A stretch of DNA of 64,000 nucleotides, from contig CAZVBM010000001.1 in assembly GCA_964625885.1 (NCBI GenBank), forward strand, positions 62,001-126,000. Direction: 5' to 3'. The notes below the pieces were generated by a model, which was not told the origin of the DNA, ran no database searches, and saw only the letters and a list, made by a program, of their open reading frames with translations. Made by a program: the position numbers and the translations under genes. Positions 16,094 through 24,391 of the stretch are shown here, one piece after another. The DNA comes from CAZRIZ01 sp964625885. Its GTDB lineage: Bacteria > Patescibacteriota > Saccharimonadia > Saccharimonadales > Saccharimonadaceae. How positions within the stretch are numbered: position 1 is the first letter of the stretch; each line of letters begins with the position of its first letter.

Positions 16094-16822
16094 CTAGTCT
16101 ATCTTACTCTTAGCGATGCGCGCACTTTGTGCTATAAAACTCTCATAATCATTCAGTATCACGGCGTCACTAAACACATCACCGATTTTATTTGAGTACG
16201 TAATGAGATCATTCTCGTTAATTATCCCACGGTAGTAGTCCGCATAATCACGATCACTTTTGAAGCTTTGGTTTGGCTCCTCTTTTAGTGTCAGCAGGGC
16301 TATTAAGGTCTTGTCTGGCGTGTGGCAAAAGACTTCTGGGTCATCGGCTGACATTTCGATATATTTATCAAGATTGTGCTTGGTTATTATGTCCCACCTC
16401 TGAAATGGGCCGCCAGCCTTGTAGTACGGTACCTTATCAAACAATATGAAGATCTGAAAATAGGGGATGCCATTTGCCCTAAGGTTAGCGGTTTCACCAA
16501 GCATGTTTTCAAAATAATTGTTACTATTTTGCGAATAGTTGCGCATCACAAACTTAACAGCATAACCCGCAACCGGCTTCTCCCTAAGACTCACAACAAT
16601 ATCAACATTCTTGGGGTAGTAACGCCCGCTCAGAGCGCCTTCCTTATCCTTTCCATATCCCTGCGATTGTATTGTATATTCCAGCCCAAAAGCACCCTGT
16701 AAATCTCTAGCGATTTGGCCATGCAACACCCTGAGCTTAGCTGTGCTTCTTGATGTACCGACGGTTAAATAGGCCTCGAAAGACTCTTTGATGACCTCAA
16801 GGAACCGGCTATCGTTTGGCAT
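16094..16822 (-). CDS. Probable type II restriction endonuclease
   Basis: This 242-residue protein starts one base after the methylase stop, with a strong ribosome site (AAGGAGGT) inside the end of the methylase gene. No clear family signature is recognised. A PD-(D/E)XK-like core may be present: YYPKNVDIVVSLREKPVAGYAVKFVM has an Asp, then a strand ending in a Lys; the usual Glu before the Lys is replaced, so this is weak. The next segment, NYFENMLGETANLRANGIPYFQIFILF, resembles helices of such nucleases. The identification rests mainly on the tight coupling to a DNA methylase. It would cut DNA unmodified at the methylase's site. Confidence 0.6.
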   Translation of the reverse strand: MPNDSRFLEVIKESFEAYLTVGTSRSTAKLRVLHGQIARDLQGAFGLEYTIQSQGYGKDKEGALSGRYYPKNVDIVVSLREKPVAGYAVKFVMRNYSQNSNNYFENMLGETANLRANGIPYFQIFILFDKVPYYKAGGPFQRWDIITKHNLDKYIEMSADDPEVFCHTPDKTLIALLTLKEEPNQSFKSDRDYADYYRGIINENDLITYSNKIGDVFSDAVILNDYESFIAQSARIAKSKID

Positions 16823-16823
16823 A

Positions 16824-18323
16824 CTAGTTTACCTCCTTAGATAATTTATAATTAAGATAGGCTGTTACATCTTTTGACGAATACGTGTAGTAGCCGCCAC
16901 TCTTATATTTACCGAGCAGCGACACGTATTTAAAAAAATCCGTGCTTAGCATAGCATTTCTGATTCTTTCAATTGGTATAGTATTGCTAATGATATACAG
17001 GCCGCTATAAACACCGGTGCCTTTTGGGGCCTCAACTAGCTTTACTTCGCCCCCGGCCTTAATAAGGTTATTTAGGGCCAGCTTGTCTTTAAAGGTGTCT
17101 TTTATGGCCTGACTCCGCCCAAAAGCATACCAATATTTATCGCCAACCTTTTCATTAGCGCGAGCCATAAGTCGCTCTTTGTTCTCAAGCAGATAGCTTT
17201 TGATGTTCCTGTCCTTAAATAACTCAGCTTCATCGTACAGCACGCCATTCTTGTCATACGGATAAAGAATCTTCGTCCACTTAGCGCGAGAGGCTTTAAC
17301 AACTGGGATTATATATTTTGACTCAAACTCAAAGTCGTTTATAAAGACCCTATCGGCCAGCGTGGCATAACCATTCTTAACCGCAAAGTCATGCTTAGAG
17401 TCACAATTAATGATTGATTTTAGTAGAGCAAGCGACTGCTTGTCAGCGAAATAATATTTACCGTCAATAAGATACTCTTCTTTTTTAAGTCTGTTTATTT
17501 CCACTGGCAACAGCTTATCAGCATCAAATTCGGCATACTCAACCAAATCTTCACGATTGCCCTTGCTCAAACAGACGATTGCCGTATACGTCGTAGCATT
17601 AAAAGCTTGAAAATGTTTTAAATCACAGACGCTAACCAGAAGGTTGTTCTTTGCTAGATAATCGCGCATTTCAGCACCCGCCAAACTAGTGAAGAAAGAG
17701 GAGGGGGTGATGTACGCCAACACGCCAGTGTTATTTAGCATTTTTATTCCAATTTCATAAAAGAGAATGTAAAGATCAGTCATGCCACTTTTACAAAACA
17801 AATGTCCCTTAACAGAATCGGCATTTTCGTCTAAATTATGTATTCTGACGTAGGGCGGGTTGCCCACTACGAAGTCCATTTTCCCATCAAACTGGTCAAC
17901 TTTTATAGTATCGCCATTAACAAAATCCCAATTAACATTTTCTACACCGTAAAGGCCAGCAACTCGATCACATCTTTCAAGACAGGTGTCTAATTCGGCT
18001 TTTTCGATATCAATCGCGTGAATATACTTTTCTAGCTCTCGTTTGAGATTATTAAGATCTTTTGAGGTCTTTAAAAACTCTTTGCAATACCGATCTACAA
18101 CGTGAATCATAAACTGTCCGTCACCACAGCTATTGTCGATCACATGCTTACGAAGAATGTTGACGCCAGAATAACCGCCCCGATCGAGTATTATCTCAAC
18201 TAGATAATCAGGCGTGTAAATCTTCCCCCGATGCTTAACTTTAATGAATTCATCGGTCATGACACTGTTCTTATAGAGAGAATATTTCTGACTCTTCCCA
18301 GAAGAACTATTTTTATTAGACAT
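16824..18323 (-). CDS. N6-adenine DNA methyltransferase of a type II restriction system
   Basis: The 499 residues hold a methylase core, then a target-recognition region. An AdoMet site (motif I) is at VIDNSCGDGQFMIHVV (about 66-81) and the catalytic motif NPPY is in FVVGNPPYVRIHN. Motif I before NPPY, and the C-terminal recognition part (from about 300), fit gamma-type adenine methylases such as the Eco57I-like group. It would methylate adenine at the recognition site and protect host DNA. AAAGAGGG precedes the start. The module points against the flanking plus-strand genes, consistent with insertion as a unit between tRNA-Glu and the cupin gene. Confidence 0.88.
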   Translation of the reverse strand: MSNKNSSSGKSQKYSLYKNSVMTDEFIKVKHRGKIYTPDYLVEIILDRGGYSGVNILRKHVIDNSCGDGQFMIHVVDRYCKEFLKTSKDLNNLKRELEKYIHAIDIEKAELDTCLERCDRVAGLYGVENVNWDFVNGDTIKVDQFDGKMDFVVGNPPYVRIHNLDENADSVKGHLFCKSGMTDLYILFYEIGIKMLNNTGVLAYITPSSFFTSLAGAEMRDYLAKNNLLVSVCDLKHFQAFNATTYTAIVCLSKGNREDLVEYAEFDADKLLPVEINRLKKEEYLIDGKYYFADKQSLALLKSIINCDSKHDFAVKNGYATLADRVFINDFEFESKYIIPVVKASRAKWTKILYPYDKNGVLYDEAELFKDRNIKSYLLENKERLMARANEKVGDKYWYAFGRSQAIKDTFKDKLALNNLIKAGGEVKLVEAPKGTGVYSGLYIISNTIPIERIRNAMLSTDFFKYVSLLGKYKSGGYYTYSSKDVTAYLNYKLSKEVN

Positions 18324-18374
18324 CTTTATCGGACCCTCTTTCTAATGGCGTTACTCACATCCTGCTATACGTAG

Positions 18375-18380
18375 TATAAT
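18375..18380 (+). promoter_or_regulatory. -10 box of the cupin gene
   Basis: TATAAT lies 39 bases before the chosen ATG. On the other strand TATACT at the same place may serve the methylase gene, making a compact divergent promoter. Confidence 0.5.
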
Positions 18381-18419
18381 GGATTTATCAGTTATCAAAA
18401 AGTGAAGGGGAGAAATTAT

Positions 18420-18851
18420 ATGGACTTTTCAGATCACGGCAAAAAGCCTTATGCACCAGAAGTTGAAAAACTAACCGAAGAAAACACCGCTTATCGCACA
18501 GCCATCTGGACCGGCGAGCACTTACAAATGACTTTGATGAGTATTGAAGTAGGGGACGACATCGGCCTAGAAATTCACAACGACACCGACCAGTTCTTAC
18601 GAGTCGAAGAGGGTGAAGGCCTGGTGCAAATGGGCAAGGACAAAAACAACCTCGATTTCGAGCAAAAAGTCGAAGACGGAACAGGTATATTTATTCCGAC
18701 TGGATATTGGCATAATGTCGCTAACACTGGCGATGAGCCACTAAAGATGTATTCGATCTACGCGCCAGCCCATCATCCGTTTAGCACAGTTCACGAGACT
18801 CACGCCGACGGCGACGCCGCTGAGGCCGCCGAACACGCCGAAGAGGAGTAA
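18420..18851 (+). CDS. Cupin-domain protein
   Basis: These 143 residues form a single cupin barrel. Cupin motif 1 is LEIHNDTDQFLRVEEGEG and motif 2 is IFIPTGYWHNVANTG, with His/Glu metal ligands. The ending APAHHPFSTVHETHADGD is followed by an Ala/Glu-rich tail. Small cupins of this kind act as isomerases, dioxygenases or sugar-binding proteins; the substrate cannot be told. ATG at 18420 is chosen over GTG at 18402 because AGGGGAG lies six to seven bases upstream of it. It has its own promoter and terminator, so it is a single-gene unit. Confidence 0.85.
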   Translation: MDFSDHGKKPYAPEVEKLTEENTAYRTAIWTGEHLQMTLMSIEVGDDIGLEIHNDTDQFLRVEEGEGLVQMGKDKNNLDFEQKVEDGTGIFIPTGYWHNVANTGDEPLKMYSIYAPAHHPFSTVHETHADGDAAEAAEHAEEE

Positions 18852-18864
18852 AAAGCATAAAGGC

Positions 18865-18891
18865 AAAAATAGCCCAAGGGCTATTTTTGTT
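18865..18891 (+). terminator. Terminator of the cupin gene
   Basis: AAAAATAGCC-CAAG-GGCTATTTTT followed by GTTT; symmetrical A and T tracts would allow function in both directions. Confidence 0.9.
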
Positions 18892-18932
18892 TACTTTAAA
18901 TTAGCGGCTATTTAGCATATAATAACCATAAG

Positions 18933-20561
18933 ATGAGTGAGAAAAAACAACAATCAGCTAAGCCGCGCTTTGGGTTGATCTTATCTTTGCTTTTTGTTGA
19001 ATTTGTATTGATTGTATTTAGTATAATAACTCAAACAATTTGGAAAATCGATCAGTCGCTCTATATCAATCTAGGCCTGGGAATTATTACAATTATTATC
19101 TTGCTAATAATAGTTGGACTAACTGGGCGAGTTAATAAGAGGATATCTAAAACTCAACAAATCGGCGGCGAACTACTTGACCAGGCGTCAGTGATTATTG
19201 AATCAATTGGCGAAGGGGTTTTGGCAATTGATGAAAAGTCAAACATCTCTTTAATAAACCCTGAAGCCAAGAAGATTAGCGGCTGGACCGATGATGCCTT
19301 GGAGATGAATTACCAGACCGTTTTGCAACTAGTTGACAACACCAACCAGCCGATAGACGACGCCATAAACCCAATCGTGATAGCACAAAAAACCTCCGAA
19401 GCCCAAACTAGTCGTGAGCTTTCTCTTAAAACCGTCAGCGGCAAGATAGTTCCGATTCATTTGCAGGTTAGTCCAGTCGCCAACTCCGCCTCACTAGTTG
19501 TAGCGTTTCGCGACATTAAATTGGAGCTAGAGAAAGAGAGGCAGCAGCTCGAGTTTATTTCAACTGCTAGCCACGAAATGCGCACCCCAGTGGCGGCGAT
19601 AGACGGATACTTGGGACTAATAAGCAACCCGAAGATATGCACGATTGACGAAAAAGCCATGGACTATGCCACCAAGGCCAAAGCCTCTTCAAAGCACCTG
19701 GGCGATCTATTTAAGAATCTGCTAGACATCTCCAAAGTTGAAGACGGCCGATTGCGTGCCAATCTCGAAGCTATTGATATGATTGAATTTACTAAACAAT
19801 TAGTAGAGAATCTACTACCGATAGCAGAAACTAAAAGCCTGTTCATAACTTTTATACCAAGCGAGAATCGCCGAGGTGAGACTAAGCTAAAGCAATCACT
19901 TTATGTTCAGGCCGACCGACAGATGCTGACTGAATCAATCTCTAATCTCATCGAAAACGCAGTCAAATACACCAAAGAAGGGGGCGTCGAAATTAATGTT
20001 TTACCAAACAAGCAAGATGAGATAGTGGTAAGCGTAAAAGACTCTGGCGTAGGTATACCAAAGGAGGATTTGCCACACCTATTCCAGAAATTTTACCGAG
20101 TTGACAATCGTGACACACGCGAAATTAATGGCACTGGCCTGGGGCTTTACTTAACACGCCGTATGATTGAGCACATGCACGGCCGGATTTGGGTTGAGAG
20201 TGAACTAGGGGCGGGCAGCACCTTCTACATAGCCTTGGCAAGACTGGGCCAAAAACAGGTTAAACAACTGTTGAGTACCGAGCAAGTTCAGCCAGAAGAT
20301 CCTGCGACCAAACCGATTGACACAGCGCCTAGCGAAGCGACGACAATCGTAGCTGAATCAGTCCCCGAAACAACGCCACTCGTAGCCCATGAAGAAGTAC
20401 CGAGCGTCCCAGCACCGACAGAGGCCGAGGCGAGCGAACCAACCACGCCCGACACTAATCGAGTGCTATCACGTGAAAGCGCCGAAAGACTGCGCCAACT
20501 CGGCTACAACACTACTGATTTTACAGTCGCCGAAGAACACCCATGGGAAACTCGGCCTTAG
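18933..20561 (+). CDS. PAS-domain sensor histidine kinase with disordered tail
   Basis: The 542-residue kinase has two membrane helices (about 13-35 and 45-63), a PAS domain (about 80-190), a HisKA domain with His214 (TASHEMRTPVAAIDGY), and a HATPase with NAVKYT, DSGVGIP and GTGLGLYLTR boxes. About 100 residues rich in Pro, Thr, Glu and Val follow. The last part, VLSRESAERLRQLGYN, looks structured again and may dock a partner. TATAAT at 18918-18923 leaves nine bases before ATG, so the mRNA is probably leaderless. A receiver gene starts 63 bases downstream with its own -10. Sensor input is probably cytoplasmic. Confidence 0.93.
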   Translation: MSEKKQQSAKPRFGLILSLLFVEFVLIVFSIITQTIWKIDQSLYINLGLGIITIIILLIIVGLTGRVNKRISKTQQIGGELLDQASVIIESIGEGVLAIDEKSNISLINPEAKKISGWTDDALEMNYQTVLQLVDNTNQPIDDAINPIVIAQKTSEAQTSRELSLKTVSGKIVPIHLQVSPVANSASLVVAFRDIKLELEKERQQLEFISTASHEMRTPVAAIDGYLGLISNPKICTIDEKAMDYATKAKASSKHLGDLFKNLLDISKVEDGRLRANLEAIDMIEFTKQLVENLLPIAETKSLFITFIPSENRRGETKLKQSLYVQADRQMLTESISNLIENAVKYTKEGGVEINVLPNKQDEIVVSVKDSGVGIPKEDLPHLFQKFYRVDNRDTREINGTGLGLYLTRRMIEHMHGRIWVESELGAGSTFYIALARLGQKQVKQLLSTEQVQPEDPATKPIDTAPSEATTIVAESVPETTPLVAHEEVPSVPAPTEAEASEPTTPDTNRVLSRESAERLRQLGYNTTDFTVAEEHPWETRP

Positions 20562-20624
20562 AACAAGAATTAAACGTAAACACTATGGATTTTATTTTTG
20601 AAACACTTTATAATGTAACCTAAT

Positions 20625-21599
20625 ATGACTAAGATTTTGTTAGTGGAAGACGACAAAAGCCTACGCGAGATTTATGGGGTGCGGCTGTTGGCGGAGGGTT
20701 ATGATATCGTCTCAGCTGGTGATGGCGAGGAAGCGCTTGCCATGGCTATTAAAGAGCGCCCCGATTTAATACTAAGCGATGTGATGATGCCAAAGATTTC
20801 TGGCTTTGATATGCTAGATATCCTACGCTCTACTACAGAGACTAAAGATATAAAAGTAATAATCATGACAGCCCTGTCGAGCGAAGACCAGCGCATGCGC
20901 GGCGAATCACTCGGAGCTGATATGTACTTAGTCAAATCACAGGTTGGAATTGAAGACGTAGTTCGTTCGGTTAAAGAGGTTTTAGCTCGACCACCAATGG
21001 TAAGTGAGCCGCAGCCATTACCAACCACACCTCAGCCAGCGCCAGCCCCCATTGCTCCGCAACCAGCACCACAACCAATGCCTTTGCCACAATCACAAAC
21101 AGCACCGCAACAAACACAACAACCGTCAGCGCCAGCACCACAACCAGCCGCTCCACAAGCACCAACTACACCAAGCAACCCAACGAGCGGCTCCCTACCG
21201 CAGCCAACCGCTCCGTTCTCAACCCCCAGAGAAAAGCCAAACCCAACTAGCGAAAGAGTAATTCAGCCACCAGTCCGGCCAGAAAGTGAAAAATACGATG
21301 TAGCCAAGGCGATGGCCGAGATATTAAGCTCAAGTGAACGCGACAGAAGCGTAGTTCAGCCTAATCAGGCCGACCTTCCAACCGCTAAAGAGGAAAACAG
21401 TCCACAGGCCCCTTATCAGACCACGCCAGTTGCGCAACCAACTCCAGTTGTTCCCCAACCAGCACCACAACCAACCCAGCTGCCCCCAACTCCAGTCGCA
21501 CAACCGGTGCCGACACCGCAACCACCAGCCTTTATTCAACAGCCAGTAGCACCCACGCCCCAAGCCGCCCCACAACCACCACAGACGCCTCAGTTTTAA
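20625..21599 (+). CDS. Response regulator with Pro/Gln-rich tail
   Basis: Residues 1-125 are a receiver (acidic pocket Glu8-Asp9-Asp10, phospho-acceptor Asp52, Thr82, Lys104). The other ~200 residues are low-complexity Pro, Gln and Ala. One short patterned island, SEKYDVAKAMAEILSSSERDR at about 222-242, may be a binding helix. No DNA-binding domain is present. TATAAT at 20609-20614 is ten bases before ATG, a near-leaderless arrangement. The kinase just upstream, also with a Pro-rich tail, is the likely partner. The tail may work as a scaffold or flexible tether, but this is only inference. Confidence 0.88.
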   Translation: MTKILLVEDDKSLREIYGVRLLAEGYDIVSAGDGEEALAMAIKERPDLILSDVMMPKISGFDMLDILRSTTETKDIKVIIMTALSSEDQRMRGESLGADMYLVKSQVGIEDVVRSVKEVLARPPMVSEPQPLPTTPQPAPAPIAPQPAPQPMPLPQSQTAPQQTQQPSAPAPQPAAPQAPTTPSNPTSGSLPQPTAPFSTPREKPNPTSERVIQPPVRPESEKYDVAKAMAEILSSSERDRSVVQPNQADLPTAKEENSPQAPYQTTPVAQPTPVVPQPAPQPTQLPPTPVAQPVPTPQPPAFIQQPVAPTPQAAPQPPQTPQF

Positions 21600-21610
21600 G
21601 TTAACAGTCA

Positions 21611-22333
21611 ATGAATAACACACCAGAGCGACTAAATAAAAAACTAGCTCTTTGGCTGGGCATTTCACGACGTCAAGCTGACGATTTAATCGCTGCTGGC
21701 AAAGTTTTTGTTGATAATGATAGAGCTGTGTTAGGACAGCGCGTCACCGCCGACAATGATATAAAAGTGGACGGCAAGGCTGTCAGTCAAGACTTCTCTT
21801 ACAAACTAATTGCGCTTAATAAACCCACTGGCTATACCTGTTCGCGCGCTTCGCAAAAGGGCGACCAAACCGTTTACGACATCTTACCAGCTGAGTTTAA
21901 GACACTTAAACTAGTTGGTCGGCTTGATAAAGACAGTTCGGGTATTATTTTGCTAACCAATAATGGCAATTTTGCTTACCAGATGACTCATCCAAAATTC
22001 CAAAAAGCCAAAGTCTATTTAGTAGAATTGGACCATGATCTCGAGCCACTGCACCAGCAGATGATTTCCGACCACGGCATTAACCTAGACGATGGACGCA
22101 GCCAAATGACAGTCGTCAAGCTAACCACAGGAGAAATTAAAGCACTCAGAATCGACTATGAGGTGTCAGACAAGCAAGTTTACCAAGTCACAATGAGTGA
22201 GGGGCGCAATCGACAGATTAGACGCACCTTTGCTGCCCTGGGCTACGAGGTGACGCGTCTGCACCGAACTAACTTTGATAAATATTTCGTTGGTGAACTA
22301 TCAATTGGACAGTGGCAAGAAGCTCAGTTTTAG
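21611..22333 (+). CDS. RsuA/RluB-family rRNA pseudouridine synthase
   Basis: The 240-residue product begins with an S4 RNA-binding domain (about 5-55) followed by a pseudouridine synthase domain. The catalytic Asp106 sits in LVGRLDKDSSGIILLTNNG, and NKPTGYTCSR and EGRNRQIRRTFAALGYEV are the other family motifs. It turns a uridine of 16S or 23S rRNA into pseudouridine; RsuA, RluB, RluE and RluF cannot be separated from sequence alone. It starts 11 bases after the response regulator and may be co-transcribed with it and with der. Confidence 0.92.
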   Translation: MNNTPERLNKKLALWLGISRRQADDLIAAGKVFVDNDRAVLGQRVTADNDIKVDGKAVSQDFSYKLIALNKPTGYTCSRASQKGDQTVYDILPAEFKTLKLVGRLDKDSSGIILLTNNGNFAYQMTHPKFQKAKVYLVELDHDLEPLHQQMISDHGINLDDGRSQMTVVKLTTGEIKALRIDYEVSDKQVYQVTMSEGRNRQIRRTFAALGYEVTRLHRTNFDKYFVGELSIGQWQEAQF

Positions 22334-22355
22334 TGTAAAATAAACCTCAGTTATT

Positions 22356-23705
22356 ATGAGCAAAAATCAGCTTCCCACTGTCGCAATTGTCGGCCAAACT
22401 AATGTTGGCAAGAGTTCAATTTTTAACCGCCTGATTGGCTCGCGCGAGGCTATCGTGGCTCGCGAAGCTGGCACGACCCGCGACAGCGTATTTCGTGAAG
22501 CTAAGCTTGGTGAGCAATCAATCTTATTAGTTGATACCGCTGGTTTTAAAGAGGCCGAGGATGAATTTGAAGCCACCATCCAAGATCAAATCACTGACGC
22601 CACCGACTTAGCCGACGTCATCTTAGTTGTTCTAGACCGCACACTTTATCCTAGCCATGAAGATGTGCGTATTTTGCGACAAGCCCAAAAAAGTCGTAAA
22701 CCAACTATCTTAGTTGTTAACAAGACCGACCTGCGCTCAAATGTCGACGAGAACGAATTTCATAAACTCGGCGCCGACAAAATCGTTTTTGTTTCGGCCA
22801 ACCACGGTCGTGGTTTTGACGAATTAATTAAATCAATCACTCGATTTTTACCAGAGAAATCTACTGCTAAAAGCACCTACAAAACACCCGATATTAAAGT
22901 CTCTTTGATTGGTCGACCAAACGTTGGTAAAAGCTCATTGTTTAATACATTAGCTCAGAAACAACAGGCAATTGTAGCCAAAGTAGCTGGCACTACGCGC
23001 GATCTCAACCGTACGATCGTTGCTTACAAGGGCCAAAACATTGAAATTATTGACACGGCTGGTGTGCGCAAGCCAGGCAAACAAGACGTTGGCGTGGAAA
23101 AATTCAGCACATTGCGTACCGCCCAGGCGATTCACGAAGCCGACGTGTGTTTGTTGGTGTTGGATGCCACGGAGTTTGCCACCCAAGTTGATCAAGCTCT
23201 GGCTGGCGAAATCGACGAAGCGGGCAGGGGACTAATCATTGTTATTGCGAAAAGCGACTTAACGCCGAGCAAAGACGAAAAAGACGAGATTATCCGCCAA
23301 ACCAGCGAACGGCTGAAATTCGTTCACTACGCGCCATTAATATTTACTTCGAGCATTTCTGGCAAAAACGTTACTAAAATTTTTGAATTAGTCACCGAAG
23401 TCATAGAGCGTAGAAAACAAGAAACCACTACGCGCCAACTGAACCAAATTCTAATGCAAGCCAAATTGAACCATCCGCCAGCTGGACTAAAAAACACCCA
23501 CCCTAAGCTGCGCTACATGGTACAAACTGACGTTAACCCACCTTGGTTTGTGGTTTATGGCGGTAATTTAGAGCATCTGCATTGGAGCTATAAGCGCTAT
23601 CTCGATAGCGCTGTGCGTGAAGTTTACGACTACACCGGCACACCAATTAAATTTTCCTTCCGTAATAGTTCCGCCAAAAAACAAGGGGACAAACAAGCTA
23701 AATGA
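22356..23705 (+). CDS. der: Ribosome-assembly GTPase Der (EngA)
   Basis: The 449-residue protein has the two tandem GTPase domains that only Der shows. The first has GQTNVGKSS, DTAGF and NKTD; the second has GRPNVGKSS, DTAGVR and AKSD. A C-terminal KH-like domain follows (RHPPAGLKNTHPKLRYM region, then NPPWFVVYGGN). Der binds the 50S precursor and is essential for large-subunit maturation. TAAAAT lies 14 bases before ATG. The end overlaps the next gene by four bases (ATGA). Confidence 0.97.
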   Translation: MSKNQLPTVAIVGQTNVGKSSIFNRLIGSREAIVAREAGTTRDSVFREAKLGEQSILLVDTAGFKEAEDEFEATIQDQITDATDLADVILVVLDRTLYPSHEDVRILRQAQKSRKPTILVVNKTDLRSNVDENEFHKLGADKIVFVSANHGRGFDELIKSITRFLPEKSTAKSTYKTPDIKVSLIGRPNVGKSSLFNTLAQKQQAIVAKVAGTTRDLNRTIVAYKGQNIEIIDTAGVRKPGKQDVGVEKFSTLRTAQAIHEADVCLLVLDATEFATQVDQALAGEIDEAGRGLIIVIAKSDLTPSKDEKDEIIRQTSERLKFVHYAPLIFTSSISGKNVTKIFELVTEVIERRKQETTTRQLNQILMQAKLNHPPAGLKNTHPKLRYMVQTDVNPPWFVVYGGNLEHLHWSYKRYLDSAVREVYDYTGTPIKFSFRNSSAKKQGDKQAK

Positions 23706-24391
23706 TCAGCTTAAAAAACGTCACTAAAATATATGGCGAAAAAGCAATAGCCTTTACTGCCTTAAACGACGTTAGTTTTGAGATTAGAGACGGTGAGAGT
23801 GTGGCGATTGTTGGTCGCTCGGGTAGCGGCAAGTCTACCTTAATGCATGTCGCTAGTGGCCTAGATCACGTTACTGACGGAATCATTTTGATTGACGGCG
23901 AAGATATTACCTCAATGAGGCAAAAAAACCTTGATAAATTACGCGGAGAGAAAATTAGCTTCGTTTTTCAAAGCTTCTTTGTTCAAGGCAATGAAACTTG
24001 TTTCGATAACGTTAGCCTGCCACTCGAGATCAATCGCGTACCGTTTAATAAGCGCAAAGAAATGATCTTAGAGGCCCTGAAGTCGGTCGAGCTAGAGGAC
24101 AAAGCTCAAGTCAAGGCCAAGAATTTAAGTGGTGGGCAAAAACAACGCCTGGCAATTGCCCGGGCAATTGTTGACCAACCTAAAATTTTATTTGCCGACG
24201 AACCAACCGGCAACCTCGATAGTACAACTAGCGCCGTAATTGAAAAATTGCTACTCGATTATAATAAGAAATTTGGCGCTACGCTTATTATCGTGACGCA
24301 CAACATTGAGCTGGCAAAAAAATGTGATAAACAAATTCTGATCAAAGATGGGCGAGTGATTAAAGTTATTGAAAAAGGCAAAACCCTATGA
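23702..24391 (+). CDS. ABC transporter ATPase, MacB/LolD type
   Basis: This 229-residue ATPase has Walker A GRSGSGKST (38-46), signature LSGGQKQRLAIARAI, Walker B ILFADEPTGNLD and switch His in VTHNIE. EPTGNLD is typical of the MacB/LolD/FtsE group, which powers mechanical work on the outer face of the membrane rather than classical transport. It overlaps der by four bases and the permease gene by four bases, so all three are translationally coupled. Its partner is the FtsX-like permease that follows. Confidence 0.93.
   Translation: MISLKNVTKIYGEKAIAFTALNDVSFEIRDGESVAIVGRSGSGKSTLMHVASGLDHVTDGIILIDGEDITSMRQKNLDKLRGEKISFVFQSFFVQGNETCFDNVSLPLEINRVPFNKRKEMILEALKSVELEDKAQVKAKNLSGGQKQRLAIARAIVDQPKILFADEPTGNLDSTTSAVIEKLLLDYNKKFGATLIIVTHNIELAKKCDKQILIKDGRVIKVIEKGKTL

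Noticed and set aside
20281..21599. Tandem DNA repeat or CRISPR-like array in the Pro/Gln-rich region
   Set aside because: Units are irregular codon-level repeats inside one open frame, without constant repeat length or spacers.
20971..21668. Several long frames antisense or shifted within the Pro/Gln-rich response regulator
   Set aside because: They arise from the repetitive CCA/CAA codons of the tail; no start signals or protein-like composition.
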